From Aegilops tauschii subsp. strangulata (lineage: Eukaryota; Streptophyta; Magnoliopsida; Poales; Poaceae): 64,000 bases of DNA. Position 1 is the first letter of the stretch; each line of letters starts with the position of its first letter. The stretch is taken from positions 45,819,290 to 45,883,289 of the forward strand of contig NC_053039.3 of assembly GCF_002575655.3 (NCBI RefSeq), read 5' to 3'. Of the stretch, positions 24,735 to 35,103 are shown piece after piece. The notes under the pieces are model-generated. The model was not told the DNA's origin and searched no databases. It saw only the letters and a list, made by a program, of their open reading frames with translations. A program made the position numbers and the translations under genes.

Positions 24735-25104
24735 ATGTCGGAAGGAATTGCTTGTTTGACATGGAACTGCAGGGGAATCGAGGGTTCCAAGACGATCCGC
24801 GACGTTGTGTCACTCAATCAAATACATCACCCTCAGTTAATATTCTTGTATGAAACGAGACAGAACAAGGAGAAGGTCAGACACTTGTGTAGCCGGCTTG
24901 GGCTGAGAGGTTTTGCCGGAGTTAGTAGTGAAGGTTTCAGTGGAGGGTTGGCCCTCTTCTGGGATGAGAAGATGCATGTCGAAATACAAGATCTTAATGA
25001 ATGATACATCGATGCACATATTGGCTCTGCTCTGGGTACTGCTTCTTGGAGATTAACTTGTGTATATGGGGCGCCGAAAGTAGAAAATAGGCATCTCATG
25101 TGGG
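24735..25104 (+). pseudogene. LINE ORF2 endonuclease, left part
   Basis: Starting at ATG 24735 the frame reads an APE-type endonuclease N-terminus: LTWNCRG (catalytic Asn region), IFLYETRQNK (catalytic Glu) and GLALFWDEKM, broken by a TGA at about 25003. It is typical of plant L1-like ORF2. It ends exactly at the GTGGG target site of the solo LTR. The GC-rich 24340-24730 upstream is probably the rest of the LINE's 5' region, without a clear ORF1. Confidence 0.82.
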
Positions 25105-26835
25105 TGTTGGGGAACGTAGCAGAAATTCAAAATTTTCCTACGTGTCACCAAGATCAATCTAGGAGATGCTAGCAACGAGAGGGAAGGAGTGCATCTACAT
25201 ACCCTTGTAGATCGCGAGCGAAAGCGTTCAAGAGAACGGGGTTGATGGAGTCGTACTCGTCGTGATCCAAATCACCGATGATCCTAGCGCCGAATGGACG
25301 GCACCTCCGCGTTCAACACACGTACGGAGCGGGGACGTCTCCTCCTTCTTGATCCAGCAAGGGGGGAGGAGAAGTTGATGGAGATCCAGCAGCACGACGG
25401 CGTGGTGGTGGAAGTAGCGGGATCCCGGCAGGGCTTCACCAAGCGCAAGCGGGGAGGAAGAGGTGTCACGGGAGGGAGGGAGGCGCCAGGGCTTGGGGTG
25501 CTGCTCCCATGCGCCTCCCCACTATATATAGGGGTGGAGGGGGCTGGTTTCTTGCCCTCCAAGTCCATTGGGGCGTTGGCAAAGGTGGGGGGAAGAAATC
25601 CCATCATTTCCCTTCCCCACCGATTGTTATCCCCCTTTTTTAGGGATCTTGATCTTATCCCTTCGGGATATGATCTTATTCCTTCTAAGGTGGGATCTTG
25701 GTGCGCCTTGACCAGGGGTGTGAGGCCTTGCCCCCACTACCCACGTTCATGTGGGTCCCCCCATGTAGGTGGGCCCCACTTCGGGACCTTCTTGAACCTT
25801 CCCGGTACAATACCGAAAAATCCTGAACATTTTCCGGTGGCCAAAATAGGACTTCCCATATATAAATCTTTACCTCCGGACCATTCCGGAACTCCTCGTG
25901 ACGTCCGGGATCTCATCCGGGACTCCGAACGACTTTCGGATTTCCGCATACTAATATCTCTACAACCCTAGCGTCACCGAACCTTAAGTGTGTAGACCCT
26001 ACGGGCTCGGGAGACATGCAGACATGACCGAGACGACTCTCCGGTCAATAACCAACAGCGGGATCTGGATACCCATGTTGGCTCCCACATGTTCCACGAT
26101 GATCTCATCGGATGAACCACGATGTCGAGGATTCAATCAATCCCGTATACAATTCCCTTTGTCAATCGGTACGTTACTTGCCCGAGATTCGATCGTCGGT
26201 ATCCCAATACCTTGTTCAATCTCGTTACCGGCAAGTCACTTTACTCGTACCGTAATGCATGATCCCGTGACCAAACACTTGGTCACATTGAGCTCATTAT
26301 GATGATGCATTACCGAGTGGGCCCAGAGATACCTCTCCGTCATACGGAGTGACAAATCCCAGTCTCGATTCGTGCCAACCCAACAGACACTTTCGGAGAT
26401 ACCTGCAGTGCACCTTTATAGCCACCCAGTTACGTTGTGACGTTTGGTACACCCAAAGCATTCCTACGGTATCCGGGAGTTGCACAATCTCATGGTCTAA
26501 GGAAATGATACTTGACATTAGAAAAGCTCTAGCAAACGAACTACACGATCTTGTGCTATGCTTAGGATTGGGTCTTGTCCATCACATCATTCTCCTAATG
26601 ATGTGATCCCGTTATCAATGACATCCAATGTCCATGGTCAGGAAACCATAACCATCTATTGATCAACGAGCTAGTCAACTAGAGGCTTACTAGGGACATG
26701 TTGTGGTCTATGTATTCACACATGTATTACGGTTTCCAGTTAATACAATTATAGCATGAACAACAGACAATTATCATGAACAAGGAAATACAATAATAAC
26801 CATTTTATTATTGCCTCTAGGGCATATTTCCAACA
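25105..26835 (-). mobile_element. Solo LTR, Angela-like Copia (1731 bp)
   Basis: It has plus-strand ends TGTTGGGGAACG and ATTTCCAACA and is flanked on both sides by GTGGG (25100-25104 and 26836-26840), a perfect 5-bp TSD. No internal region is present, so it is a solo LTR left by recombination between two LTRs. Orientation is inferred from homology with the LTR at 4622-6344. A strong TATA-like CTATATATAG lies near 25522. Confidence 0.95.
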
Positions 26836-26990
26836 GTGGGATACTCTCGGTCAACTCAAAGCTAAATCTGCCCTCCCTTGGACAGTGATGGGAGATTTCA
26901 ATGAAGCATTGTGGCAGTTCGAACACTTCCCATTGATTCGTCGTGCTGAATGGCAAATGGGGGCATTCAGAGATGCCTTGGGCTAGTCTC
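26836..26990 (+). pseudogene. LINE ORF2 endonuclease, right part
   Basis: After the solo LTR and one copy of its target duplication the endonuclease frame resumes with LGQLKAKSALPW and MGDFNEALW, the catalytic Asp/Asn motif. The reading phase is continuous with 24735-25104. The frame ends with a TAG near 26985 and no reverse transcriptase follows, so the LINE is truncated at its 3' side. Confidence 0.8.
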
Positions 26991-28435
26991 GATAGGAAAG
27001 ATACGCAAAATGGGCTATGGGGTTACCAATGCAATGGCGAGGAGTAAACGAAGTGTCGTCGAGGTTACCGTCCTTGCTTATGATTGAGGTGTCAATGTGA
27101 TGACGCGGTCGAGGTCGATGACGAAGATGAGCGGCGGTGATGTCGATGTCGAACCGTCCCTAAGTAGCCGAAACACGTTAGGGAACGAAAACCGCAACTC
27201 AAGTTCTCAAAGACCAAAAGTGGCAAATTTGTGGGAGTTAGGTAGCGGGCAAGTGATGGTGGTTGCGGAAAGGTGTAGTGGTAAGGGAATGCGTATGCAG
27301 ACATGGAAGTGGAATGGTGGTCGAACTGAAAATTTTCAGTTTCGTCAGGGAACGTCGGATGTCCGGTGGTGGTCGGACGACCGGTACTCGTCGGACGTCC
27401 GAAGGCTGGCAGACGTCCGGTGCCTGGACGATTTCGGGCACGGGGTGAACTTCTAGGGTTCGTGGTGGAGGGGCAAAATTTGGTCAAAATTGGATGAATT
27501 TGTGGATGGAAATGGGGAAATGATGGGGGAAATCTTCCACTCGAGGCAAAGCAAATCCACGGATCAAATCCAACAAAACTTCATCAAAACCAACACATCA
27601 CAAAAAAAATTGGGGGGCTATTTTTGTGGGGATTTTTGAAATTAGGACGAAATCAACAAAATTAGGATAGAAAACAAAGAGGGAGGGCTCCAAAATCATG
27701 ATCAACGTGGCTCAAGATACCAAGATGGTGTAGGGTAGAACCCTAGATGCCCAATCTTTCACAATTGGAGCAGATCCCGCGAAGAACACGAAGAACAAGC
27801 GGGGAAAACACGAGGGGGAACATGAGAGGATTCACTCAAACCAACAAGATTCGATCACACATGTGCTAGATCCGAATACATGAAGAGATACATGGTCCAA
27901 AGTCAACAAAGGACGATACAAGTAGCAAGTTATTCTCTATGAGGAGGTCTTGAAGGTCTTCCCGTGAAGGGTCTTGAATCCACTTGGGGGATCTTCTCCA
28001 TAGAGGTCGTGGTCTCCGAGGAGAAGGTATCAAGTGGATGAGCAAAGCTCTATCTCTTAAAGTGAGCTATCACATTGCTGACCTTCAAAAGTAGGAGGAG
28101 GAGGAGTGTATATAGTCTAAGTGGACAAAGGGGTACATGGGCTTCGGCCCAACACGTAGTCAACACACAGGTGTCGAACGTCCGACAACTACCGGTCGTC
28201 CGACGTCTCGCGGGGGCTCGGACGTCCGGTACTTGTCGAATTTCCGACGTTTCGGCTCTGATCAAGCGGTGTCGGACATTCGGTCGGGGTCGGACGTCCA
28301 GGGCGTTGGTCGTCCGGTGGCCTCCACACTTCCGACATTTTCGTTCTGTGAGGGTGGCGTCGGTCGTCCGGAGGGGCTCGGACGTTCGGTGGTTGGAGGG
28401 TGTCGGACGTCCGACCGATGTCGGTCGTCCGGCCG
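26991..28435 (-). other. Antisense LTR/UTR-like retroelement debris
   Basis: No intact ORF. Read on the minus strand it has features of a retrotransposon 3' region or LTR: a TATA-like ACTATATACAC near 28110, followed by 5'-leader-like sequence rich in CTTGTTCTTCG phrases. Two clusters of a GTCGGACGTCCGG motif sit at 27340-27440 and 28165-28520. I could not find LTR ends or TSDs. Confidence 0.4.
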
Positions 28436-28520
28436 CTAGTGCATGCACAGTCTGGGACTCGGCTGGCCGGCTGGAGACTCCAGGCGTCGGACGTCCGAGA
28501 GGTGTAGGTCATCCGGTGGC
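27350..28520. repeat. Dispersed near-palindromic GGACGTCCG motif, two clusters
   Basis: In 27350-27430 and 28165-28520 the phrase (C/T)CGGACGTCCG(A/G), or its variants TCGGTCGTCCGG and TCGGACGACCGG, recurs more than fifteen times at irregular 15-35-base spacing. The core GACGTC is self-complementary. Confidence 0.75.
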
Positions 28521-28755
28521 TGGGGAGTTTCTGGCAGCTCCTCTTCTTGTTCCTTGTACTTGGTGTCCTCGCCGTCTTGTCCGTTGGGTATAGCTGCTCC
28601 GTGGCCTTCCTCCAAATACCTGATTACGCATAGGGTCTCCGCTTGAGGCAGTAGCTGTGTCTCATATGTAGAAAGGGATAGTTCGGAGAGGAGCGAGTTC
28701 ACCTTATCTTCAATAGCCTTTGCTCGAGCTCTTGTCATTGGTCCAAGTGGTGTCG
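28439..28755 (-). pseudogene. Retroelement protein tail (GPMTRARAKA family)
   Basis: The minus-strand frame reads LGPMTRARAKAIEDKVNSLL and then LPQAETLCVIRY. I recall this phrase from grass LTR-retrotransposon proteins of Gypsy type. Its C-terminal part runs into the GGACGTCCG repeat cluster, so the last 40 residues are probably not original. It overlaps the end of the ORF at 28710-29078 in a different frame. Confidence 0.5.
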
Positions 28756-29078
28756 TGGGAGGGTAGGTAGGTCCATGGGGATGACCTTGGGATGCTCCGC
28801 ATCACTGGCTCTATGTCGTCGTCGCCGTAGTCGCGGAAGATCCTCTGCCATTCTTCTATGCCGTAGTCATCGTTGGCGCCGCCGTCCTCGTCGCCACTCG
28901 AGATGTCGATGACCTTCCCCTCCGTTGCGTGCTCCCCGAACATCTTGCGCTCTGTCTCCGCAAGCTCGGGGGGCTGGCGCCGGAGGTCCACCATGTACTC
29001 CTCGTCGGCGGCCTTCGTTGCGATCCGCACCCTCGCCTCCCGGTCCTCCCTAGCCACTAACGCACTCACCACCCCCAA
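28710..29078 (-). CDS. Hypothetical acidic protein, 122 aa
   Basis: ATG is at 29078. The protein begins with a charged helix (REDREARVRIATKAADEEYMVDLRR), followed by EGKVIDISSGDEDGG. That phrase matches the hydrophobic-core-plus-acid pattern of SUMO-interacting motifs (inference). An acidic tail follows (IEEWQRIFRDYGDDDIE). I do not recognise the family. The last 10-15 residues overlap the retroelement relic and may not be native. It lies 230 bases inside a possible DNA-transposon end at 29312, so it may belong to a mobile element rather than being a host gene. Confidence 0.4.
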   Translation of the reverse strand: MGVVSALVAREDREARVRIATKAADEEYMVDLRRQPPELAETERKMFGEHATEGKVIDISSGDEDGGANDDYGIEEWQRIFRDYGDDDIEPVMRSIPRSSPWTYLPSHDTTWTNDKSSSKGY

Positions 29079-29119
29079 CGACGGCAGGGGGTGGTCGCTA
29101 GTGGCGAGGATGGGGGAAG

Positions 29120-29312
29120 GAGACGCAAAGAAGGGTGGGTTTTTTTACTCCGCCATCGAACGGTGGAGGAAATATAAGTGCCAGATAAGCGATGGAGGAA
29201 AAATTATTCTCCTCTATGAGTTTTAGGGGTTCGGCTAGGTCCCGGTTAGAGAAGTAAAGCCAGGTTTTTACTCCTCTAACCGATGATAGGGGATCAGCTA
29301 GAGTTGGCCTAA
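29120..29312. mobile_element. Possible PIF/Harbinger-like terminus
   Basis: The phrase ending GGATCAGCTAGAGTTGGCC followed by TAA resembles, in reverse complement, the CAACTCTAGC-type ends of grass PIF/Harbinger elements, which duplicate TAA. I did not find the partner end, so this is weak. Confidence 0.25.
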
Positions 29313-29632
29313 GAAGAGTAAATCGATGTCATGAGTGTGTGCAATAAATTAGGAAGAGTTAATTCGAGAGACCAAATGCAATGGTTGTCGTGATTTTTAA
29401 GAGACTACAGCTCTGCATGCATTGATTTGTTGCAATAACCGAAGCCTCGAAATTATAGTTGCCACGTTTATAAGTATATCATTAATTATATCTTGGTCCA
29501 TTGATTTTGAAGGGGCGGGGCGTGCGTGTGGCAGAACATTGAATTCTGGGCCGCTGGATTTGATGACAGACCACAGAAGCCAAATGGACTCTTCGATATG
29601 ATAAAATGCATTAAATTCTTGTGTAAAGGAAG

Positions 29633-29778
29633 TGAGCCTAGCTCACTTGGCTAGTGGAGTGGATGTACAACCCAGCCACCCAGGTTCAAGTCCTCACAGG
29701 CGCGAATTTGGGTTCTTATTATTTAAAAGAAAACTCGCTGTGGGGGGCTTCCCGTACTGCTTTTCTTTCGAAAAAAAT
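29633..29778 (+). mobile_element. Probable tRNA-derived SINE
   Basis: A box-like TAGCTCACTTGGCTAG (about 29638) and B box-like GGTTCAAGTCC (about 29682) sit about 45 bases apart. A short body follows and a tail CTTTCGAAAAAAA ends near 29777. This is the layout of a pol III-transcribed plant SINE. Flanking duplications were not found. Confidence 0.5.
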
Positions 29779-29896
29779 GGTTGTCTTGTGTACGCTCAAT
29801 TTAATGGCTTTAAAAGAATTAAAACCGGCACTTTTTTATAAGCAATATAAATATAAATACATAATATAGATATATATTTATTAGCAGAATTGAGTT

Positions 29897-29920
29897 GGGG
29901 GGGGGGGGGGGGGGGGGGGG
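29897..29920 (+). repeat. Poly-G run (24 G)
   Basis: An uninterrupted run of 24 guanines lies about 260 bases upstream of the ureide permease TATA-like box. It could form a G-quadruplex, or its length may be a sequencing or assembly artefact. Confidence 0.9.
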
Positions 29921-30159
29921 CGCATTACAGCCGTGAGATTGAATTGGATGGCTGATATCAATGCTACAGCACCCGTGCCGTGGGTTAACAACGTGACCGC
30001 AGAGGACATGGAGATAGCGTGGCGCCGCCGCCACCGTCGCCAACAGCTCCCTCTCTCGCAAACTTGGCTGGCTGGCAACAGGGAGAATCACAGACAAACC
30101 CCGCCTGCTACCGTAATCGCCAAGGAAGACTAGCAAAAATACCGCCACCGGTCTCAACA

Positions 30160-30180
30160 TATACTCCTATATAGGCAATA
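30160..30180 (+). promoter_or_regulatory. Putative core promoter of the ureide permease gene
   Basis: CATATACTCCTATATAGG contains a TATA-like element about 40-60 bases before the likely 5' exon (around 30200-30261). That exon is joined by a 5'UTR intron to the coding exon at 30610. Confidence 0.45.
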
Positions 30181-30261
30181 GCAACGCAGGTCGCAGGCAG
30201 AGGGGAGCAACATAGTACACAACTTCTTCAGGATCGTCTTCTCCAACTCCGGCGAAGGCGG

Positions 30262-30544
30262 GTACGTACTATCTCTTCCTACTTACCCCGCTCCTCCTCC
30301 TCCTTGCACATAGATTAGCCGGAATTAATTCCAGATTCGTAACTTGAAAAATCAAAATCTCAATCGATGATGAAGAAACCTGTGTGCTCACTGATCACGT
30401 GTACCATCTATAATTAATTCCAGATTCGCAGCCTGAAAAATCATGTCTCAATTGATGATGAAAAAAAAAGTGTGTTCATTGATCATGCTTCATGCATGTG
30501 TATCCGGAATAAATTCCAACCTCTCAACTGATTGATGCCTGCAG
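30262..30544 (+). other. 5'UTR intron with internal duplication
   Basis: The donor GTACGTAC (30262) and the acceptor GATGCCTGCAG (ends 30544) are good plant sites. Inside, about 80 bases starting ATTAATTCCAGATTCG occur twice (about 30325 and 30415) with roughly 80 percent identity. A partial third copy starts near 30509. Confidence 0.6.
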
Positions 30545-30609
30545 GTGGTTGAAGGCAGCCCCCCTACTGAACCGAATCGCGTGTTCTCCGTCAAACAAGG
30601 CCTCTCAAG

Positions 30610-33064
30610 ATGTTCATCGTAGAAGACAAGGGCAGTGCCATTGCTCTCATGTGTGCCGCCCTCCTCTTCTTGGGCACATGGCCGGCATTGCTCACCCTCT
30701 TGGAGCGCAGGGGCCGGCTGCCACAGCACACGTACCTTGATTACTCAATCACGAACCTCCTTGCCGCGGTCCTCATCGCGCTCACCTTGGGCCAGCTTGG
30801 GGACAGCAAGCAAAACATGCCCAATTTCTTCATCCAGCTCAGTCAGGTTAGCTTAGCTGTCTAAGTAATTGTTCATTTATTTATTTATTTATGCAACAGC
30901 TTCCTGATGAGACAGACAATTGTTCCTTTGGTTTGCTGACTCTGAATGAATGACTTTTTTTATCAAGGATAACTGGCCTTCGGTGCTGTTTGCAATGGCT
31001 GGGGGTCTCGTGCTCAGTATTGGGAACCTTTCTACACAGTATGCTTGGGCATATGTGGGTCTCTCAGTTACCGAGGTTATCTGCGCAAGCATGGTTGTTG
31101 TTATAGGTAAGTTGATCTTCTCTGCTAACTCAAGTGCGGTGAACATTCTTATTTTTTTGTTTTTGGTTATATATGTTTCTGATGATACATGTGATGTACT
31201 CAACTACTCATGTACATACCATTTTTGATCATAATTTATCTTCCTTTATTAAGTATTACAGGAGGGACTGAATTAATAGGTTAGCACTAGTTGGCTTAAG
31301 TTGGTCTTTTGCCCAATAACACTGGTTATCTGACAGTTCTAATTGCTTGAAGAAAGTGTCTGTCGACCATAGGCAGATCATTTTATCAAGGCATTGTTGT
31401 CTAGTCTAGGCTTAAAAACAGCTCAAGATATGAACAGATTTGAAGATATGAGTACAGCTGATATCCGGTTAATTAATTAAACAGATGCACCAAATTACCT
31501 GTTGGCTCTGCTATATATTATCTGGGGTCCTCGAAGAACTTCAACTCATTTTTAGCTGCCTCTTTATTTTATGAATATTTATTCCGCTAAGTCGCTTATT
31601 GTATTTTCAGGCACAACACTGAATTATTTCCTGGACAACCGCATCAACAGGGCTGATATTCTTTTCACTGGAGTGGCTTGCTTCCTTGTTGCAGTCATCC
31701 TTGGGACTGCTGTACACTCTTCCAATGCAGCTGATAATGAAGAAAAACTAAGTGAATCCACAAATGGCTACAACCTTGGGTACTTTCTTGCACATTTTTC
31801 CTTCACGCCGAGTCACATATATTACCCACTGGTTCACTTACATCGGCTAGGTGTCAATCTTGGTAAACCATTTTATGTCTTCATGGTTGCTGCTCTGACC
31901 ATTATAATGTCTAACTTAACAGGTCAAATGGAGGTACGGAGCCAAGCAAACAAGGTATACATGGTGCATGACTACTGGTACTGTTGATGTATTGCAGTTG
32001 CATATTCTAGTTGCTAACTTTGCCTATTTCAGATGCACTAGAGGTGGACATAGAGAATGGAGCATCTGCGGAAGAGGCCACCAGAGCTGAAGCAGGAACT
32101 GCAGAATACCTAATTGAGCTCGAAGGCCGGCGTTCGGTTAAGGTAAAATCGTGGCACTAATTCTGTCACAAGTCATTTTATTTCAGAGAGCAAAAAAAAT
32201 CAGATAGTACTGGATTTTTGCAACACCAATGAGGTGAAGTGATGTAATCAAACTTGTTGATCATTTTCCAGGTGTTTGGATCGAGCACCCTCAAGGGGCT
32301 TGGGCTGGTTTTCTTTGCCGGGGTCTGCCTCTCGCTCTTCTCCCCAGCACTCAACCTCGCCACCAATGACCAGTGGCACACCCTGAAAGGCGGCGTCCCG
32401 CATCTGGTTGTGTACACTGCCTTCTTCTACTTCTCCATGTCGTGCTTCGTCATCGGTGTCGGGCTCAACATCTTGTTCCTCTACCGCCCGATGGCCGGCG
32501 TGCCGAAGTCGTCCTTCAAGGCCTATCTGGGTGACTGGGAAGGCAGGCAGTGGGCTCTCCTCGCCGGCTTGCTTTGTGGCTTCGGCAATGGCTTCCAGTT
32601 CATGGGTGGTCAGGCTGCTGGTTATGCTGCTGCTGATGCTGTTGAGGTCTGTTTTGCTGAATCAATGTCTAGTCCTTACTCCTTATATGCATGTTCGCAT
32701 CCAGCACAGTAAAAAAAAGCATGTTTACATTGTTTATATGATTCAAAATGTTCAAAAGAATACTACTGAATCTCTAAAAAGTATCATATCCTGTGGTAGA
32801 TATAGTTTTTAACTTTTAAATAAGATGTTAGCAACTTACAAGAAAGATATTCAGAGAGAACTATAAATATGATCTAACTGTTTCTGCATTGCTGTTCAAC
32901 ATCAGGCATTGCCACTTGTGAGCACATTCTGGGGCATCGTGCTATTCGGGGAGTACCGCAAGTCGTCCAAGAAAACCTACACTCTGCTCGTGTTGATGCT
33001 GCTCATGTTTGTCGCGGCTGTAGCAACGCTCATGGCTTCAGCAGGTCACAGGAGCACAAAGTGA
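30610..33064 (+). CDS. UPS: Ureide permease (UPS family transporter), 406 aa
   Basis: Seven coding exons with GT-AG introns and matching phases: 30610-30846, 30968-31106, 31611-31779, 31923-31954, 32033-32142, 32272-32646, 32906-33064. They give 406 residues, the normal length for plant ureide permeases. Characteristic words are LFLGTWPALLTLLERRGRLPQHTYLDY, GGLVLSIGN, TQYAWAYVGLSVTEV, LATNDQWHTLK, FMGGQAAGYAAADAV and FWGIVLFGEYRKSSKKTYTLL. About ten hydrophobic segments and a charged central loop (exons 4-5) are visible. Known UPS proteins are membrane proton symporters that import allantoin and other oxo-heterocycles, including uracil, so this one probably moves purine-breakdown nitrogen or pyrimidines. 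No lesion was seen. The 32-base fourth exon is easy for gene finders to miss. Confidence 0.93.
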
Positions 33065-33200
33065 TCATTCTGGGGCCACAGGATTACAAGCGAAAGTTCG
33101 CTCTGCTCGTCGAGTTCATGCTGCTCATGTTGGTCGCCGGCTATGGCCACGCTCGTGGCTTCGTCCGGTCAAAGGCGCACAAAGTGATCGGCTGTCCCAT
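33065..33200 (+). repeat. Diverged duplicate of the last UPS exon, in the 3' flank
   Basis: From about 33085 to 33190 the sequence repeats the end of exon 7 with substitutions: CTCTGCTCGT, ATGCTGCTCATGTTGGTCGC and a closing GCACAAAGTGATC all recur. It lies in the probable 3'UTR just after the stop and is not needed for the protein. Confidence 0.75.
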
Positions 33201-33950
33201 CCTTCCATCTCTTCTTCTAGTTTGGGACTCCTCCTGCCACAAGGCATAGGAATATTGGATGAAGTAAGAAGGGAAGGCAAGTGACATTGATCCATCCGGG
33301 AAGCAGGCCATGCCATGACAAAGTGGACTTTATTCCTGATGTTTTGGTCTCAATGGAGTTGTTAGATGTAGCCGCACATAACCTGAAACAAGAGGTTTTG
33401 CAGTTGAAAGAGAATTTGTAGGAATTTTGGAGGATTGGAATCGTAGAAATACTTTCTAGAATCCATTTTGTATGCAAAAAATTTCCAATGAGTCCAACCT
33501 CATGGAAAACTCTTGTATCAAATGTTTTGTCTTTTGAGTTATTATAAGATTTCGCTCTTATATCACTCCGGTTGGAGAAATCAAGTTCCCTCCTTGTCAG
33601 TGAAATTTTTTCTCCAGAGCAAGTGGTTGTGATTGAAAGCCTTGTTAGTAAAGGTAATGTGATGATATATAATTTATTTGCAGCAAATACAAATGCTTAG
33701 AAAAATACGCCTCCATCATCTAGCGATAATGTTAGTGTATCTGCTAGTGTAGAATTTCATCAGCGCCCCCATGTTGTTGAACTTTTGTCCTAATCAGACC
33801 AATCAACTTTGGTTGCATCTATATGCTATAGTCCTATTATGGGTGTGCCCAATTTGTCACAACACCCATGAACACAAGCATGTTTAGTCTTCTGTTGAAT
33901 TATGATTTGGCGCCCACACCACAAGGTGCACCCTAGCTAGTACCCATGTT
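33201..33950. other. Intergenic, no gene recognised
   Basis: Probably the UPS 3'UTR and downstream AT-rich sequence. No coding pattern or transposon ends were identified. Confidence 0.5.
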
Positions 33951-33959
33951 GCTCCTATG

Positions 33960-34345
33960 CTCTCACCAAGCATCTTCATCTACCTCAAACCCAATTTTAG
34001 CCAAATTAAGAGAGGATTTGCATAAGATATCAAGAAACTTTCGGAAACAAGCTGAAAGTAAGGAGCCGTGTGTACCAAAAGCTTTATCTTGAACGCTCTG
34101 ATGCATTTTGTACCCTCAAGGTTTAAAGTTCCTGATTTTACTAAATTTAGTGGTAAGGGTACGATGATACCTAGAAACACATTAGTCAATATCTAGCACA
34201 ATCGGGTGAAACAGGTTTCATTAATGAATTGAAAGTGCTTTTACTTTCTATATCTTTAACTAGCACCACATTTTCATGGTTTGCTGCTTTACCCCATGGC
34301 TCTATTTACTTATGGTCGCAACTACAAGAAAATAATAATTCACGA
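33960..34345 (+). pseudogene. Gypsy gag relic (Athila/Tat-like wording)
   Basis: Plus-strand fragments in shifting frames read PSRFKVPDFTKFSG and then SGETGFINELKVLLLSISLTSTTFSWFAALPHGSIYLWSQLQE. This matches the Gag core pattern in which a helix precedes FTWF and a P-x-SI-x-W-x-QL motif. At least two frame changes and one stop separate the pieces. No LTR ends nearby. Confidence 0.6.
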
Positions 34346-35100
34346 TCACCTTTATAGTGACGATAATGAACTTAAGTTGTCACATCTTACACCAATTAAT
34401 CATAACACATGATGAATCAGTCACCGATCACAAAACTACTTTGGTACGCCAAATCTTTGGCTATTAGTTCAATTTGTAGGTACCTGGTTAACTTGAACTC
34501 TTTGATCAATCTTTGGCTGGCAAAGCAAAAGCTTGGGTATTAATTCAATCTGTAGGTATATACCTTTGACACTCGGAAAAACTTATCTAGGCTATCCAGT
34601 GTAGAATGTGTGATCTGTAAGACAAAAGCCAGGTGAAGTCTTATCAAGCCTACAAAGGTACCATACTTTACTTGATAATTATCCTCATCATAATTTACTA
34701 CCTTGGTTGGAATTACATATCTTCTATGGAGAAATAGATGATCAATCTAAGCAATGTGGATTTTAAATTCAGAGGAGCTTTTAGGAATATGTTGTTGCCT
34801 CACACACTAGTGTTGGCCTCATGTGCAACCGCGCGCCCGACCTCGCGCAGGAAATGTAGTTACATTCGAGGGCATGGCTCGCCCTTGTATGCCTACCCGC
34901 ACTCAGGTTGGAACGGTCAGCGATCGTTCGATACTATCCCTAAAGTTATAACAATCGCTAAATAGTCGCGTCCAGAATTTGTATTCCACGTAGAAACAGA
35001 GTCTGTCGTGGGGTGTTAGAGCAACTCTCACAGAAGGATGACTAACTACAAGTATGCGAGCAATTGGAAGGGTGGGGTGCTGAGAGAATGATGGAAAAAG
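34346..35100. other. Intergenic, no gene recognised
   Basis: AT-rich, with no coding signal. Two similar phrases containing TTTGGCTATTAGTTCAATTTGTAGGTA and its variant lie at about 34450 and 34540, a minor local duplication. Confidence 0.45.
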
Positions 35101-35103
35101 CCA

